Origin: Dyadobacter psychrophilus
Lineage (GTDB): Bacteria > Bacteroidota > Bacteroidia > Cytophagales > Spirosomataceae
Assembly: GCF_900167945.1 (NCBI RefSeq)
Contig: NZ_FUZA01000002.1
Location: 248,001-312,000, forward strand
Length of the DNA: 64,000 bases
Direction: 5' to 3'
A program made the translations under genes and the position numbers. Every line of letters begins with the position of its first letter. Position 1 is the first letter of the stretch. The notes beneath the pieces were generated by a model. The model ran no database searches. It was not told where the DNA came from and saw only the letters and a list, made by a program, of their open reading frames with translations. This document shows positions 15,225 through 25,021 of the stretch, in pieces.

Positions 15225-18200
15225 ATGAGAAAAACATTTACAGTTACTTGGCTGTTAATATTGCTCAGCGCGATGGCATGGGCACAAAACAGCAGAATTA
15301 CCGGAACTGTCACCGGGCAGGAAAATGAACCGCTTCCCGGCGTGAACGTCCTTGTAAGCGGCACGCAGCAGGGAACCGTTACCAGTTCGGATGGGAAATT
15401 CAGCCTGGAAGCACCTGCCAATTCCAGCCTTGTGTTCTCTTACATTGGTTATGTGGGCCAAACAATTAAAGTCGATTCAAGGTCTGTGATCGATGTGCAG
15501 CTGGCATTGGAATCCAAGAACCTTAACGAAGTGGTGGTAACAGCGCTGGGTATCAAAAGAGAAGCTAAAACGCTGGGTTATGCAACGGCTACGGTAAATG
15601 CGGATCAGATTTCGACCAACCGTACACCCAATGTCGTCAGCTCTCTGCAAGGGAAAATGGCTGGCGTAAATATCTCCTCGTTGTCGACGGGCCCGGGTGG
15701 AACGGCCAAGATCCGTATTCGTGGTCAGTCCTCGTTCAGCGGCCAGAACAGCCCTTTAATCGTTGTGAACGGTGTTCCTATTGATAATTCCAATTATGCC
15801 GGAGGCGGGGATTTTGGGCCACGGTCCATGAATGCTTCCGATGGCGGTGATGGTCTTTCCAGCATTAACCCCGATGACATTGAATCCATGACGGTGTTGA
15901 AAGGAGCCACAGCGGCTGCATTATACGGCTCGCGGGCGAAGGACGGTGTGGTAATGATCACGACAAAAAATCGCGGCACTGGAAAAGGCATCGGAGTGGA
16001 ATATAACATTAACCTCACCACAGATCAGCCGCTGGATTTTACTGATTTTCAGTATGAATACGGGCAAGGCGAAGGCGGTAAGCGGCCTACCTCGGCAAAT
16101 CCGACTTCGGGAGTTTGGAGCTTCGGGGAAAAGTTTGAGCCCGGTATGACGCAGATCCTTTTTGATAATGAAACCTGGCCCTATGAGCCTGTTTTCAACC
16201 GTATCAAGAAATTTTATCGCACCGGCACAAACATGACAAACACGGTAACCGTTTCGAATAATGGTGCAAACGGCGGTTTCAGCTTATCGCTGGCCAATTC
16301 GGATAACCGCGGGATCATGCAGAATAACAAATTCAACAAGAAAATCGTCAACCTGGGATTCACGCAAAACATTTCGAAAAAGCTCACGGTTTTTGGTAAC
16401 ATTAATTACTCAAAAGAAAAGAACACGAACCCGCCGCAGATTGACACACAGGACTTTGCAGTTTCTACGGTGATCATGACCCTGGCGAATTCGATGCCAT
16501 TTGAAGCCCTCGAACAAAACCAGACGCAGCCTAATGGCGATGAGTTTGTGTTTTCAAGGTTTCTGGTGCGGAATAATCCGTACTATTCGATGAGCAAGCA
16601 CTTTGAAACCATCACACGTGACAGGCTTTTCGGAAACATTGCCATGAAATACCAGTTCACCAAATGGTTGTATCTGCAAGGACGTATTGCGCAGGATTTT
16701 TATGTGCGAAACCAGGAATACAACATTCCAAATGGATACGCACCCATTGCAAAAGCGCCTGTGGGCTACGTTAATGGACAATTTACACAGGATATACGCC
16801 GTAACACGGAACGTAATTTTGACTTCATCCTGGGAGGAAATCACAATTTCGGGGACATCGGTCTGGACGTTACCCTGGGTGGAAACCAGCGTTATGCACG
16901 GATGGATTACAACAGCGTTACGGTCCAGGATTTTATTCAGCCGGGACTTTATACAGTGATGAACGGCCGTGTAAAAAATCCGCTCTATGGTTTGTCTGAA
17001 AAGAAAATCAATTCACTGTACGGAGCCGCAACGATTTCCTATAAAGAGTTTTTATACCTGAATGTAACGGCCAGAAACGACTGGTTTTCGACATTGGCAC
17101 CGGAAAACCGGAGCATTCTCTATCCGTCTGTAACAGGAAGTTTTATCTTTTCACAAGCATTCTCAAACCTGCCTTCGTGGATCACTTTTGGAAAGCTGAG
17201 GGCGGCATATGCACAGGTAGGATCGGATAATGTGAACCCATATTCCAATGCATTGTACTATGCGGTCGATAACAACTCGTTCCCAAATCCGACAGGGCAG
17301 CTTGTGCCGGTAGGCGGGATTAACGCCTCGACGGTCCCTAACAAAAATTTACGGCCATTGCGGATCAAGGAAGCTGAGGCAGGCCTGGAAATGAAGTTGT
17401 TCAACAACCAGATCGGTTTTGACTTTACCTATTATCATAAAACTACGGACGATCAGATCCTTGCCGCGCAAATATCAGACGCATCTTCCTATACAGCGCA
17501 GCTGATTAATGTGGGCCGGAGCATGAACAAAGGAATCGAGTTGCTGCTGACAGGTTCGCCGGTTAATACGAAGGATTTTCAGTGGGACATCAGTTTTAAT
17601 GTGTCTTATAACACTTCGAAAGTCCTGAAATTGGGCCTGGCTGAGAAAGATACGGTGATTACGGTGGGCGGCGGCGGCGGCCGGACGTTGAACATGGTGG
17701 TGGGCAAGCCATTGGGGCAGCTTTATACGTTCATGTACCAGCGAGATGCGCAGGGCAGGCAGGTTTTTGATAAAAACAGTGGCATGCCCATCAGAAACAA
17801 CACTTTGAGAAATGTAGGCAACGCGCTTCCAAAGTATTTTGGCGGCATTACCAACACATTCACTTATAAGGGAATAATGCTCTCAACGCTGATTGATTTC
17901 AAGCTTGGGCACAAAATGATCGCAGGCCGCAACATCAATTATCTGCGCCACGGGCTGTCCAAAAGAACGCTTCCGGGACGTGCAGAAGGCTTTGTGATTG
18001 GAAATGGTGTAAATCCGGATGGTGAGGTAAATCAGACCAAGGCGGCAGTTCAGCCATTTTACGAGTCAGTTAACCCGCTTGGGGTCAACGAAGATTTTGT
18101 AAACAATGCGGGCTTCTGGAAACTCCGTCAGATCACGCTCAGCTATGACCTTGGAAAGCTGTTACCAGAAAATTTCTTTGTCAAAGGCTTGCGTTTAAGC

Positions 18201-18356
18201 GCTGTGGCCAACAACGTTCTGATCATCAAGAAATGGACAGAAAACATGGATCCGGAAGAAGTGCTGAACTCCTCAGACAATGCAACCGGACTGGATTTCT
18301 GGCCAGGCCTGCCCCCAACGAGAAGTATCGGCTTTAACCTGAATGTGAAATTCTGA
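15225..18356 (+). CDS. SusC/RagA-type TonB-dependent outer membrane receptor
   Basis: 1043 residues, typical for SusC. After a signal peptide (1-20, ending AWAQ) comes a carboxypeptidase-regulatory-like beta domain (about 22-100: GTVTGQENEPLPGVNVLV, FSYIGY). A TonB-box-like region (NEVVVTALG) follows, then the plug (LQGKMAGVNIS, IRIRGQSSFSG, IESMTVLKGATAAALYGSRAKDGVVMITTK at about 215-245), then the 22-strand barrel ending NLNVKF with a terminal aromatic. With its SusD partner it imports an oligosaccharide or sugar acid across the outer membrane. It is the first gene after the operator-rich region, so probably LacI-controlled. The neighbouring dehydratases suggest an aldonic/uronic acid-containing substrate. 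Confidence 0.95.
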   Translation: MRKTFTVTWLLILLSAMAWAQNSRITGTVTGQENEPLPGVNVLVSGTQQGTVTSSDGKFSLEAPANSSLVFSYIGYVGQTIKVDSRSVIDVQLALESKNLNEVVVTALGIKREAKTLGYATATVNADQISTNRTPNVVSSLQGKMAGVNISSLSTGPGGTAKIRIRGQSSFSGQNSPLIVVNGVPIDNSNYAGGGDFGPRSMNASDGGDGLSSINPDDIESMTVLKGATAAALYGSRAKDGVVMITTKNRGTGKGIGVEYNINLTTDQPLDFTDFQYEYGQGEGGKRPTSANPTSGVWSFGEKFEPGMTQILFDNETWPYEPVFNRIKKFYRTGTNMTNTVTVSNNGANGGFSLSLANSDNRGIMQNNKFNKKIVNLGFTQNISKKLTVFGNINYSKEKNTNPPQIDTQDFAVSTVIMTLANSMPFEALEQNQTQPNGDEFVFSRFLVRNNPYYSMSKHFETITRDRLFGNIAMKYQFTKWLYLQGRIAQDFYVRNQEYNIPNGYAPIAKAPVGYVNGQFTQDIRRNTERNFDFILGGNHNFGDIGLDVTLGGNQRYARMDYNSVTVQDFIQPGLYTVMNGRVKNPLYGLSEKKINSLYGAATISYKEFLYLNVTARNDWFSTLAPENRSILYPSVTGSFIFSQAFSNLPSWITFGKLRAAYAQVGSDNVNPYSNALYYAVDNNSFPNPTGQLVPVGGINASTVPNKNLRPLRIKEAEAGLEMKLFNNQIGFDFTYYHKTTDDQILAAQISDASSYTAQLINVGRSMNKGIELLLTGSPVNTKDFQWDISFNVSYNTSKVLKLGLAEKDTVITVGGGGGRTLNMVVGKPLGQLYTFMYQRDAQGRQVFDKNSGMPIRNNTLRNVGNALPKYFGGITNTFTYKGIMLSTLIDFKLGHKMIAGRNINYLRHGLSKRTLPGRAEGFVIGNGVNPDGEVNQTKAAVQPFYESVNPLGVNEDFVNNAGFWKLRQITLSYDLGKLLPENFFVKGLRLSAVANNVLIIKKWTENMDPEEVLNSSDNATGLDFWPGLPPTRSIGFNLNVKF

Positions 18357-18392
18357 AACGCGGTTATCCAAACTTTTCAAAACAGCATTAAA

Positions 18393-19934
18393 ATGAAATC
18401 TATATCAAAATATACATTAGCAGCACTGTTATCACTTAGTTTGATAACAGGCTGTGATCAAGGCTTTGACGAGATTAATACCAATAAAGTGGACCCGACC
18501 TCGCTGGCCCCGTCGCTGATTTTGAACAAAGCCATTATCAGCACCACTTATCTGGACGGCGTTTCTACGCTGGGCATGCTAACCTACAATTTTGGCATTG
18601 TGCAACAGATCATTACGCCCTATGGAAGTTCGCTGTCGGGGGGGAATTATAACCAGTTTAACAATGCGAATACGCCGCTTGTCTGGGTCAATTTCTACCG
18701 GAATGTGATCAAGCAAGTAGTGGCCGTAACGGATCAAACAAAAGATGATCCCATGCAGTCCAACACATATCATGCAGCCCGGATCTGGAAAGCATACGCA
18801 TTCATGATCCTGACCGACACTTATGGCGACATTCCCTATTTTGAAGCAGGTCAGGGCTACATCAGTGAAGTGATCAGGCCAAAATATGATCCGCAGGAGG
18901 CCATTTATAAAGATATCTTAAAAGAACTCGATGAAGCTTCGGGAGCTCTGGATGTTGCTCAGCCGGCAGTGACAACCGATATTTTGTATGGAGGAAATGT
19001 TGCTAAATGGAAAAAACTGGGCTATTCGTTAATGCTGCGCGCCGCCATGCGCTTGACAAAGGTGGATCAGACTACTGCAAAAACGTATGTTACCAAGGCG
19101 GTAGCGGGCGGATTATTTGAGAGCAATGCAGATAATTCGATCATTCGTCACACGGCCATTTACAATAACTACATTGCCAACCACCTGGCTGCCAGGGAAA
19201 AGACAAACTTTTACCTCGCAGCGCCCTTTGTCAATTATCTTAAAGAAAACAACGATCCCCGGCTGGCAGTGATGGCGGTGCGCTATGTAGGTGCCAAAGG
19301 CGGTCCCGAGCAGGTTGCAGCCCGCGCATCATCGGATCCGAAAGTGCAGATTGGCATGCCGATGGGTTACAATGACGTGACAATCAATACGGTTTTGGCA
19401 CAAAATGGTGTAGCAAGCCTCTGGGATTTTACGCAAGTCGACCTGACGACGGTATTAAAACTAGACGCTCCCGAGTTTCATATTACTTACGCGCAAAATC
19501 AGCTTTTACTGGCCGAAGCCGCCGTTCGCGGCTGGGTAAGCGGCACCGCAGCAACTTATTTTACCAATGGTGTGAGGGCACATTTAGAGCAAATGGCGCT
19601 TTACGATCCGAGCGCTGCCATTAAGGAAGATGCAATCCAGGCTTATCTGAAAGCACATCCCTTAGATGCGGCAAAGGCATTAGAGCAAATTAATACGCAA
19701 TATTGGGTGGCCTCATTCCTGGACGGTAATGAGCTCTTTGCCAATTTCAGAAGGAGCGGCTTTCCGGCGTTGAAGAAAAATCCTTATCCAGGCTCGGAGA
19801 TTAAAGAAGATTTCATCAGGCGCATGCCTTACCCCGACAGTGAGATCATCGTAAACCTGCAAAACGTCAACGACGCCAATGCCAGGCAAGGCCCTAACGA
19901 CCTCAATACACGCGTTTGGTGGGATAAGAAGTAA
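18393..19934 (+). CDS. SusD/RagB-type outer membrane lipoprotein
   Basis: 513 residues. A lipoprotein signal ends in LITGC (Cys at about 21), followed by FDEINTNKVDPTSL, a common SusD-family start (the SusD-like_2 type). Tetratricopeptide-like helices are visible, for example ARIWKAYAFMILTDTYGDIPYFEAGQG at about 130-155 and LLLAEAAVRGW at about 370. It captures the glycan at the cell surface and forms the lid of the SusC receptor encoded 36 bases upstream. No glycoside hydrolase lies nearby, which fits uptake of a small, already free sugar or sugar acid. Confidence 0.93.
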   Translation: MKSISKYTLAALLSLSLITGCDQGFDEINTNKVDPTSLAPSLILNKAIISTTYLDGVSTLGMLTYNFGIVQQIITPYGSSLSGGNYNQFNNANTPLVWVNFYRNVIKQVVAVTDQTKDDPMQSNTYHAARIWKAYAFMILTDTYGDIPYFEAGQGYISEVIRPKYDPQEAIYKDILKELDEASGALDVAQPAVTTDILYGGNVAKWKKLGYSLMLRAAMRLTKVDQTTAKTYVTKAVAGGLFESNADNSIIRHTAIYNNYIANHLAAREKTNFYLAAPFVNYLKENNDPRLAVMAVRYVGAKGGPEQVAARASSDPKVQIGMPMGYNDVTINTVLAQNGVASLWDFTQVDLTTVLKLDAPEFHITYAQNQLLLAEAAVRGWVSGTAATYFTNGVRAHLEQMALYDPSAAIKEDAIQAYLKAHPLDAAKALEQINTQYWVASFLDGNELFANFRRSGFPALKKNPYPGSEIKEDFIRRMPYPDSEIIVNLQNVNDANARQGPNDLNTRVWWDKK

Positions 19935-19998
19935 AACCTTGTAGCACAGAAACTTTTAATGCCTGAACCTTTAACATTTTCATTTTATCCAAAAACAT

Positions 19999-21354
19999 AT
20001 GGATCATAGTAATATGAATCGTCGCGAAACGATGAAAGCATTGGGCCTTACCGGGTCAGCAGGAATATTAGGCTTGTTTGGCGGAACTGCTCAGGCAAAA
20101 GCAAGGGAAGAGAAAGAAACGCCCCATTATGCCAAAGCAATGAAACCGGTCACTATCAAAAGTGTGCGGGCCATTGCCACAGCGCCCCAGGGTTCCAACC
20201 TCATCGTGGTGAAAGTGGAAACTTCCGAACCCGGATTATATGGTCTGGGCTGCGCTACTTTCACGCAGCGCGCCGCCGTGGTGCTGGTTGCAATAAACAC
20301 TTATCTGAATGAATTCTGCGCTGGAAAGGATGTGGATAACATTGAAGACATGTGGCATGGCGCATATGTAAGTTCTTACTGGCGGAATGGCCCTGTCCTT
20401 AACAATGCATTAAGCGGTCTGGATCAGGCGCTTTGGGATATTAAGGGGAAACGTGCCGGAATGCCTCTTTATCAGTTACTTGGAGGGAAAGTCCGGTTTG
20501 CGGTTCCCTGTTACACGCATGCCAATGGTAACACGCCCGAGGCAACGGTTGAAAGTGTGAAAAGCATACAGGAGCGCGGTTTTAAGTATATCCGCATTCA
20601 GCAGGGAGGTTATGGAGCCGTAGGCAGCACAGCCGAGCAGCCCGATTTCAAAAAGGAAAACTTCGGCGGTCCTACCGACAGTTTTATGAATGAGAACAGC
20701 TATCTGAAAGCAATTCCTAAACTTTTTGAAGCAGTAAGGAAAAGCTGTGGAGAGGAGATTGAGCTGCTGCACGACATCCACGAGCGGGTACAGCCGATGA
20801 ATGCCATCAATATGATCAAAAAATTAGAAGAGTTTAACCCATTCTTTATCGAAGATCCCTTCTCTCCCGAAAATCAGAAATGGTTTAAAATACTTCGTGA
20901 GAATACGACTGTCCCGATCGCTATGGGCGAGCTTTTCAATAATGTCAATGAATTTGTAGAACCAATGGTCAATCAGTGGTTTGACTTTATACGCATTCAC
21001 GTTTCGCAGATCGGCGGAGTAACGCCGGCGATGAAAGTAGCAAGGTTGGGAGAGTGGTTCAATATAAAAACAGCCTGGCACGGACCTGGTGACGTCTCGC
21101 CCGTTGGACACTCGGCGCACGCCCACATTGACCTTGCTGTCTGGAACTTCGGAATTCAGGAAGCGGTGAGTTTTAATGAAAAAACACAAGAAGTGTTCTC
21201 CGGCTGCCCGACCATGAAGAACGGCTATATGTCCGTGAATGAAGTCCCCGGCATTGGTGTAGACATCGACGAAAAAGCCGCCGCCAAATACCCGATCACC
21301 ACCAAATCCAATTGGCAAGTAAGAAAATTCGATGGAACATTGATTCGTCCCTAA
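19999..21354 (+). CDS. ManD/RspA-like sugar-acid dehydratase (enolase superfamily), Tat-tagged
   Basis: 451 residues. The N-terminus carries a twin-arginine-type signal (NRRETMK followed by a hydrophobic stretch and AQA), predicting export to the periplasm. The body is an enolase-superfamily enzyme: Asp259 and His261 in LLHDIH, Glu285 in FIEDPF, Glu311 in AMGELF and His361 in AWHGPGD. The 26-26-50 spacing and the HGPGDVSPVGHSAHAH motif are those of the D-mannonate dehydratase (ManD) family, whose members act on D-mannonate and/or weakly on D-gluconate, giving 2-keto-3-deoxygluconate. The N-terminal lid has CYTHANG. It lies 64 bases after susD, and its stop overlaps the lacI start by one base. 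Confidence 0.88.
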   Translation: MDHSNMNRRETMKALGLTGSAGILGLFGGTAQAKAREEKETPHYAKAMKPVTIKSVRAIATAPQGSNLIVVKVETSEPGLYGLGCATFTQRAAVVLVAINTYLNEFCAGKDVDNIEDMWHGAYVSSYWRNGPVLNNALSGLDQALWDIKGKRAGMPLYQLLGGKVRFAVPCYTHANGNTPEATVESVKSIQERGFKYIRIQQGGYGAVGSTAEQPDFKKENFGGPTDSFMNENSYLKAIPKLFEAVRKSCGEEIELLHDIHERVQPMNAINMIKKLEEFNPFFIEDPFSPENQKWFKILRENTTVPIAMGELFNNVNEFVEPMVNQWFDFIRIHVSQIGGVTPAMKVARLGEWFNIKTAWHGPGDVSPVGHSAHAHIDLAVWNFGIQEAVSFNEKTQEVFSGCPTMKNGYMSVNEVPGIGVDIDEKAAAKYPITTKSNWQVRKFDGTLIRP

Positions 21355-22391
21355 TGAAAAAAACATCCCTCAAAGACATAGCCCAAAAAGCCGGTGTATC
21401 AACCGCCCTGGTTTCCTATGTCCTCAATGGGAAAGAAAAGGAGACCAGGGTGGGAGAGGTGATCGCTAAAAAGGTAAGAGAGATCGCAAAAGAGCTTAAT
21501 TACCAGCCCAATCACCTCGCCAAAAGCCTTAGAAGCGGCAAAACGCATACAATCGGACTTATTATTGCAGACATTTCAAACCCGTTTTTTGCCAACATTG
21601 CCAGAGTCGTAGAAGATGAGGCAAAGCGAAACGGTTACACGGTCATCATTGGAAGCTGTGATGAAAATGCAGATAAATCCTGGGATTTGCTCAATGTGCT
21701 CATCAACAGGCAAGTCGACGGGTTCATCATTGTTTCCTGCGAAGGATCTGAAAATCAGATACAATATCTGAAAGAGAGAAATCTACCTTTTGTGCTGCTG
21801 GACAGGCATTTTCCGGACATTCAAACGGACTTTGTCGCGACCAACAATTACAAAGCTTCCTACGACGCCGGCATTCACCTGATCAAGTCAGGTTATGAGC
21901 GGATCGGGCTGATCGCTTACAAATCAGAGATGTATCACATGGTCGAAAGGATCCGGGGATATAAATACGCGTTGAGCGATAACAATATTGAATTCGAAAG
22001 CAACTGGCTGAAAGAGGTCATGTTCGAGAATATGGAGCAGGACGTAAAAACGGCCATTGACGAGCTTCTCGCTTCCGAGCATAAAGTGGAAGCATTGATT
22101 TTTGCTACTTATGGCCTGGCGATCAACGGGTTAAAATACATTAATGAGCTCAGGCTAAAAGTGCCGTCGGATCTCGCAATTGTAAGTTTTGGTCAGGCAG
22201 AGGTTTTTGATCTTTACTATTGTCCGATCACTTACCTGCGTCAGCCATTGGAATTGTTAGGAAAAACATCAGTAGAATATCTTTTGAAAAAACTAAAAAA
22301 TCCCGACGAAGGAATGAAGCAAATCCTGATGGAAGCCAAGCTGATCGCCAGAGATTCATCTATGGCAAAATCTGTCTGGTTGGCAGAATAA
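21354..22391 (+). CDS. LacI family transcriptional regulator
   Basis: 345 residues from the ATG at 21354, which overlaps the previous stop (TAATG). The N-terminus has the LacI helix-turn-helix and hinge: SLKDIAQKAGVSTALVSYVLNGK, then YQPNHLAKSLRSGKTHTIGLI. A periplasmic-binding-protein-like ligand domain follows (ADISNPFFANI, DGFIIVS, LDRHFPD, SFGQAEVFDLYYCPITYLRQP near the end). Its likely sites are the TTAATCGATTAA palindromes before the first susC and just downstream of its own gene. The likely inducer is an aldonate or 2-keto-3-deoxy acid of this pathway (inference). Its position inside the operon implies self-regulation. Confidence 0.93.
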   Translation: MKKTSLKDIAQKAGVSTALVSYVLNGKEKETRVGEVIAKKVREIAKELNYQPNHLAKSLRSGKTHTIGLIIADISNPFFANIARVVEDEAKRNGYTVIIGSCDENADKSWDLLNVLINRQVDGFIIVSCEGSENQIQYLKERNLPFVLLDRHFPDIQTDFVATNNYKASYDAGIHLIKSGYERIGLIAYKSEMYHMVERIRGYKYALSDNNIEFESNWLKEVMFENMEQDVKTAIDELLASEHKVEALIFATYGLAINGLKYINELRLKVPSDLAIVSFGQAEVFDLYYCPITYLRQPLELLGKTSVEYLLKKLKNPDEGMKQILMEAKLIARDSSMAKSVWLAE

Positions 22392-22407
22392 TTTTTTGTA
22401 AAAATGC

Positions 22408-22419
22408 TTAATCGATTAA
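22408..22419. promoter_or_regulatory. LacI-type operator 3
   Basis: TTAATCGATTAA, identical in 12 of 12 bases to the copies at 14853-14864 and 15050-15061. It lies 17 bases after the lacI stop and 78 bases before the next dehydratase gene, so it probably controls the second half of the locus. Confidence 0.72.
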
Positions 22420-22497
22420 TGAACAACCGGTTGCAAAACGTTCCGGCCCTGGGCAAATAATCAATAACCTATAAATAACCTGAACCCAATTTTTGAT

Positions 22498-23739
22498 ATG
22501 CATAGAAGAACATTCCTAAAATCAACAGCGCTTGGCTCTGCTGCGGTCATGACCGGTCTTCCGCTTCTGAAAGCCGAGGCTGCGTCAAAAATGAAGATTA
22601 CCAAAATCCGCTATTACGCGGCTCCCGGCTATAACAAGCCACTCTTCAATCAAGCCCGGGGAATCGTAGAAATCGAAACCGATGGCGGCATTATCGGCAT
22701 CGGCGAAGGCGGTTCCAAAGATATGATCGAGCAATGTGCGCAGATGATGATCGGTGAGGACCCGTTCCGCATTGAGCATATCTGGCAGAATGTGTATCGC
22801 GGCATGTTCTATCCGCCCGGACGTGAAAAACTGCACGCACTGGGCGCGCTCGAAATGGCCCTCTGGGACATTAAGGGCAAAGCACTGAACGTGCCCGTTT
22901 ATGAATTGCTGGGTGGCGCAACCCGCGATTACATTGAATGTTACGCCACCGGATTCCGCGCTTCCAAAGCCAAAACCGAAGAAGAAAGAGCCCAGGATTG
23001 CATAGCAGCCGGGTTAAGGTCCTATCGGATCGGCCCCACCGGCGGCAACGGCGATCAGCCCTTCGATTTTTATGATAATGTAAAAAAGACAATCGAATTC
23101 TGTAAAAGGATAGATACGGCCGTGGGCGGTGGCGGCAAATGGGCTATTGACCTGCACACGCGGTTTGATATGACCGACGGCCTGAAAATATGCACGGCAC
23201 TGGAAGACCTGGAACCTTATTTCATCGAAGACATTGTGCGCTCTGAAAATCCGGGCGTCTACAAAAATGTAAGATCCATGACCAAAGTTCCTATTGCTGT
23301 GGGCGAGCAGTTCGGCGACCGCTGGGACACCAATGAACTGATTGAAAACAGGCTCATCGACTACACCAGGTTTACGCTTCCGAACACCGGCGGCATTGGC
23401 GAGTTCAAGAAAATCGCGTCAATGTGCGAAACGCATTATGTAGGCATGATCCCGCATTTTACTGGTCCATTATCCACTGCTACACTTGTTCATGTTTTGG
23501 GATCAAGCAGTCCCATGCGTGCGATGATGGAGCTGGGCGGAGGTGAACCGGAGCGTCCGCCTTATTTCAATGAGGATTTTATCAATTTTAAAAACGGCAA
23601 GTTGTATCTCAATGACAGCCCCGGCCTGGGTGTAAAGTTTGACCCGAAAAAGGCCACGTTTGTCATGGAAGTGAAAGAGAAGACTAAATTCCCGCATCCG
23701 ATCCTGAAAGCACCGGACGGCTCGATTCATAACTGGTAA
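22498..23739 (+). CDS. Mandelate racemase/muconate lactonizing-type sugar-acid dehydratase, Tat-tagged
   Basis: 413 residues. MHRRTFLKSTALGS... is a textbook twin-arginine signal ending near KAEA, so the enzyme is predicted to be periplasmic. The enolase-superfamily site is intact: Asp218 and His220 (AIDLHTRFD), Glu244 (FIEDIV), Glu270 (VGEQFG) and His320 (IPHFTGP), again with 26-26-50 spacing. The second-strand motif is SYRIGP rather than the K-x-K of classical mandelate racemases, so it should act as a dehydratase on an alpha-hydroxy acid rather than a racemase. The exact sugar acid is not clear; it is distinct from both neighbours. Preceded by LacI operator 3 and followed after 40 bases by the DgoD-like gene. 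Confidence 0.85.
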   Translation: MHRRTFLKSTALGSAAVMTGLPLLKAEAASKMKITKIRYYAAPGYNKPLFNQARGIVEIETDGGIIGIGEGGSKDMIEQCAQMMIGEDPFRIEHIWQNVYRGMFYPPGREKLHALGALEMALWDIKGKALNVPVYELLGGATRDYIECYATGFRASKAKTEEERAQDCIAAGLRSYRIGPTGGNGDQPFDFYDNVKKTIEFCKRIDTAVGGGGKWAIDLHTRFDMTDGLKICTALEDLEPYFIEDIVRSENPGVYKNVRSMTKVPIAVGEQFGDRWDTNELIENRLIDYTRFTLPNTGGIGEFKKIASMCETHYVGMIPHFTGPLSTATLVHVLGSSSPMRAMMELGGGEPERPPYFNEDFINFKNGKLYLNDSPGLGVKFDPKKATFVMEVKEKTKFPHPILKAPDGSIHNW

Positions 23740-23779
23740 TCAGTGCTCAATCATTCAAAGCTCCTAAATCTGTAGTCCG

Positions 23780-25021
23780 ATGAACGCAACAAAAAAAGGA
23801 ATGTCCCGCAGAGAAGCCATCCAGTCCGTTTTGGGCGTGGCTGCTATGGGAACAATGCTTTTGCCAAAATCTTCATATGCTTCCACGCCGGCACCGTTCC
23901 GTGAGTATGGAAGTGTAAAGATCACGAAACTGGAAACTTTTCTGGTGAAGCCACGCTGGATATTTCTGAAAATCCACACTGATGCGGGCGTGATCGGCTT
24001 GGGCGAGCCGCTTCTGGAAGGACGTGCACTTACGATCAAAACGGCCATTCAGGAAGTGGAGCCTTATCTAATCGGCAAAGACCCGAGGCAGGTTGTACAT
24101 CATTGGCAGGCCATTTACCGACATGCATTTTATCGCGGCGGCCCGATCCTTACCAGCGCGCTCAGTGGAATTGATCAGGCACTGTGGGACATTAAGGGTA
24201 AGCTGCTGAATGTTCCTATTTACGAACTTTTTGGCGGGCAAACGCGTGACCGGGTCCGCGTTTATGGACGTGCAGCCAACGCCGAGGACATGAAAAAGCG
24301 CAAAGCAGAAGGTTTCACGGTAATCAAAACAGGGGTTGCCAAGAAAAACCCGGCCAACATTGTGGAGAACCCTGCATTCATCCGGTACGCGGCCGACAAT
24401 TTTGCATCGTTGAGAGAAGCAGGCGGACCTGAAATGGACATTGCCATCGACTTTCACGGAGCCGTTTCCCAGCAGACTTCCAAAGTTTTAATTAAGGAAT
24501 TGGAACAATACCAACCCATGTTTATAGAAGAACCCTGCCAGGCGCAGAATGTGGATACAATGGTCGAAATCGCCCGCGGAACGCATTTGCCGATCGCGAC
24601 CGGCGAGCGCATTTTTACCAAGTGGGGCTTTCGTGAAATTCTGGAAAAAGGCGCGGCAAGCATTGTACAGCCCGATCTTTGCCATGCAGGTGGCATTACG
24701 GAAGGACGCATTATCGCCGGAATGGCAGAAGCTTATTATGTGCCAATTGCCCCGCACAATCCCATGGGGCCAATTTCTTTGGCCACTGGCTTACAGCTTG
24801 CAGCCAGCGTTCCCAATTTCCTGGTGCAGGAACAGGTGACATTAGGAGAAGGTTATTTGAAAAACCCATTTAAACTGCAAAAAGACGGCACTGTAATGGT
24901 TCCCACCGGCCCAGGACTGGGAATAGAACTCGACGAAGACCAGCTGAAAGACAAAATCGGCCACGATTGGAAAAATCCTGAAACCTATAATGCACTCGAC
25001 GGCTCAGTAGTCGACTGGTAA
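23780..25021 (+). CDS. dgoD: D-galactonate dehydratase-like enzyme, Tat-tagged
   Basis: 413 residues. After an exported-type N-terminus (MSRREAIQSVLG..., ending SSYAS) the sequence follows E. coli DgoD closely as I recall it: PRWIFLKIHTDAGVIGLGEP, FYRGGPILTSALSGIDQALW, and GLGIELDE near the end. Catalytic residues are Asp224, His226 (AIDFHG), Glu250 (FIEEP), Glu276 (ATGERIF) and His326 (APHNPMGP). Their spacing equals that of E. coli Asp183, Glu209, Glu235 and His285. DgoD makes 2-keto-3-deoxy-D-galactonate from D-galactonate. E. coli DgoD is cytoplasmic; the leader here implies a periplasmic version. The alternative substrate is a related aldonate. Confidence 0.87.
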   Translation: MNATKKGMSRREAIQSVLGVAAMGTMLLPKSSYASTPAPFREYGSVKITKLETFLVKPRWIFLKIHTDAGVIGLGEPLLEGRALTIKTAIQEVEPYLIGKDPRQVVHHWQAIYRHAFYRGGPILTSALSGIDQALWDIKGKLLNVPIYELFGGQTRDRVRVYGRAANAEDMKKRKAEGFTVIKTGVAKKNPANIVENPAFIRYAADNFASLREAGGPEMDIAIDFHGAVSQQTSKVLIKELEQYQPMFIEEPCQAQNVDTMVEIARGTHLPIATGERIFTKWGFREILEKGAASIVQPDLCHAGGITEGRIIAGMAEAYYVPIAPHNPMGPISLATGLQLAASVPNFLVQEQVTLGEGYLKNPFKLQKDGTVMVPTGPGLGIELDEDQLKDKIGHDWKNPETYNALDGSVVDW

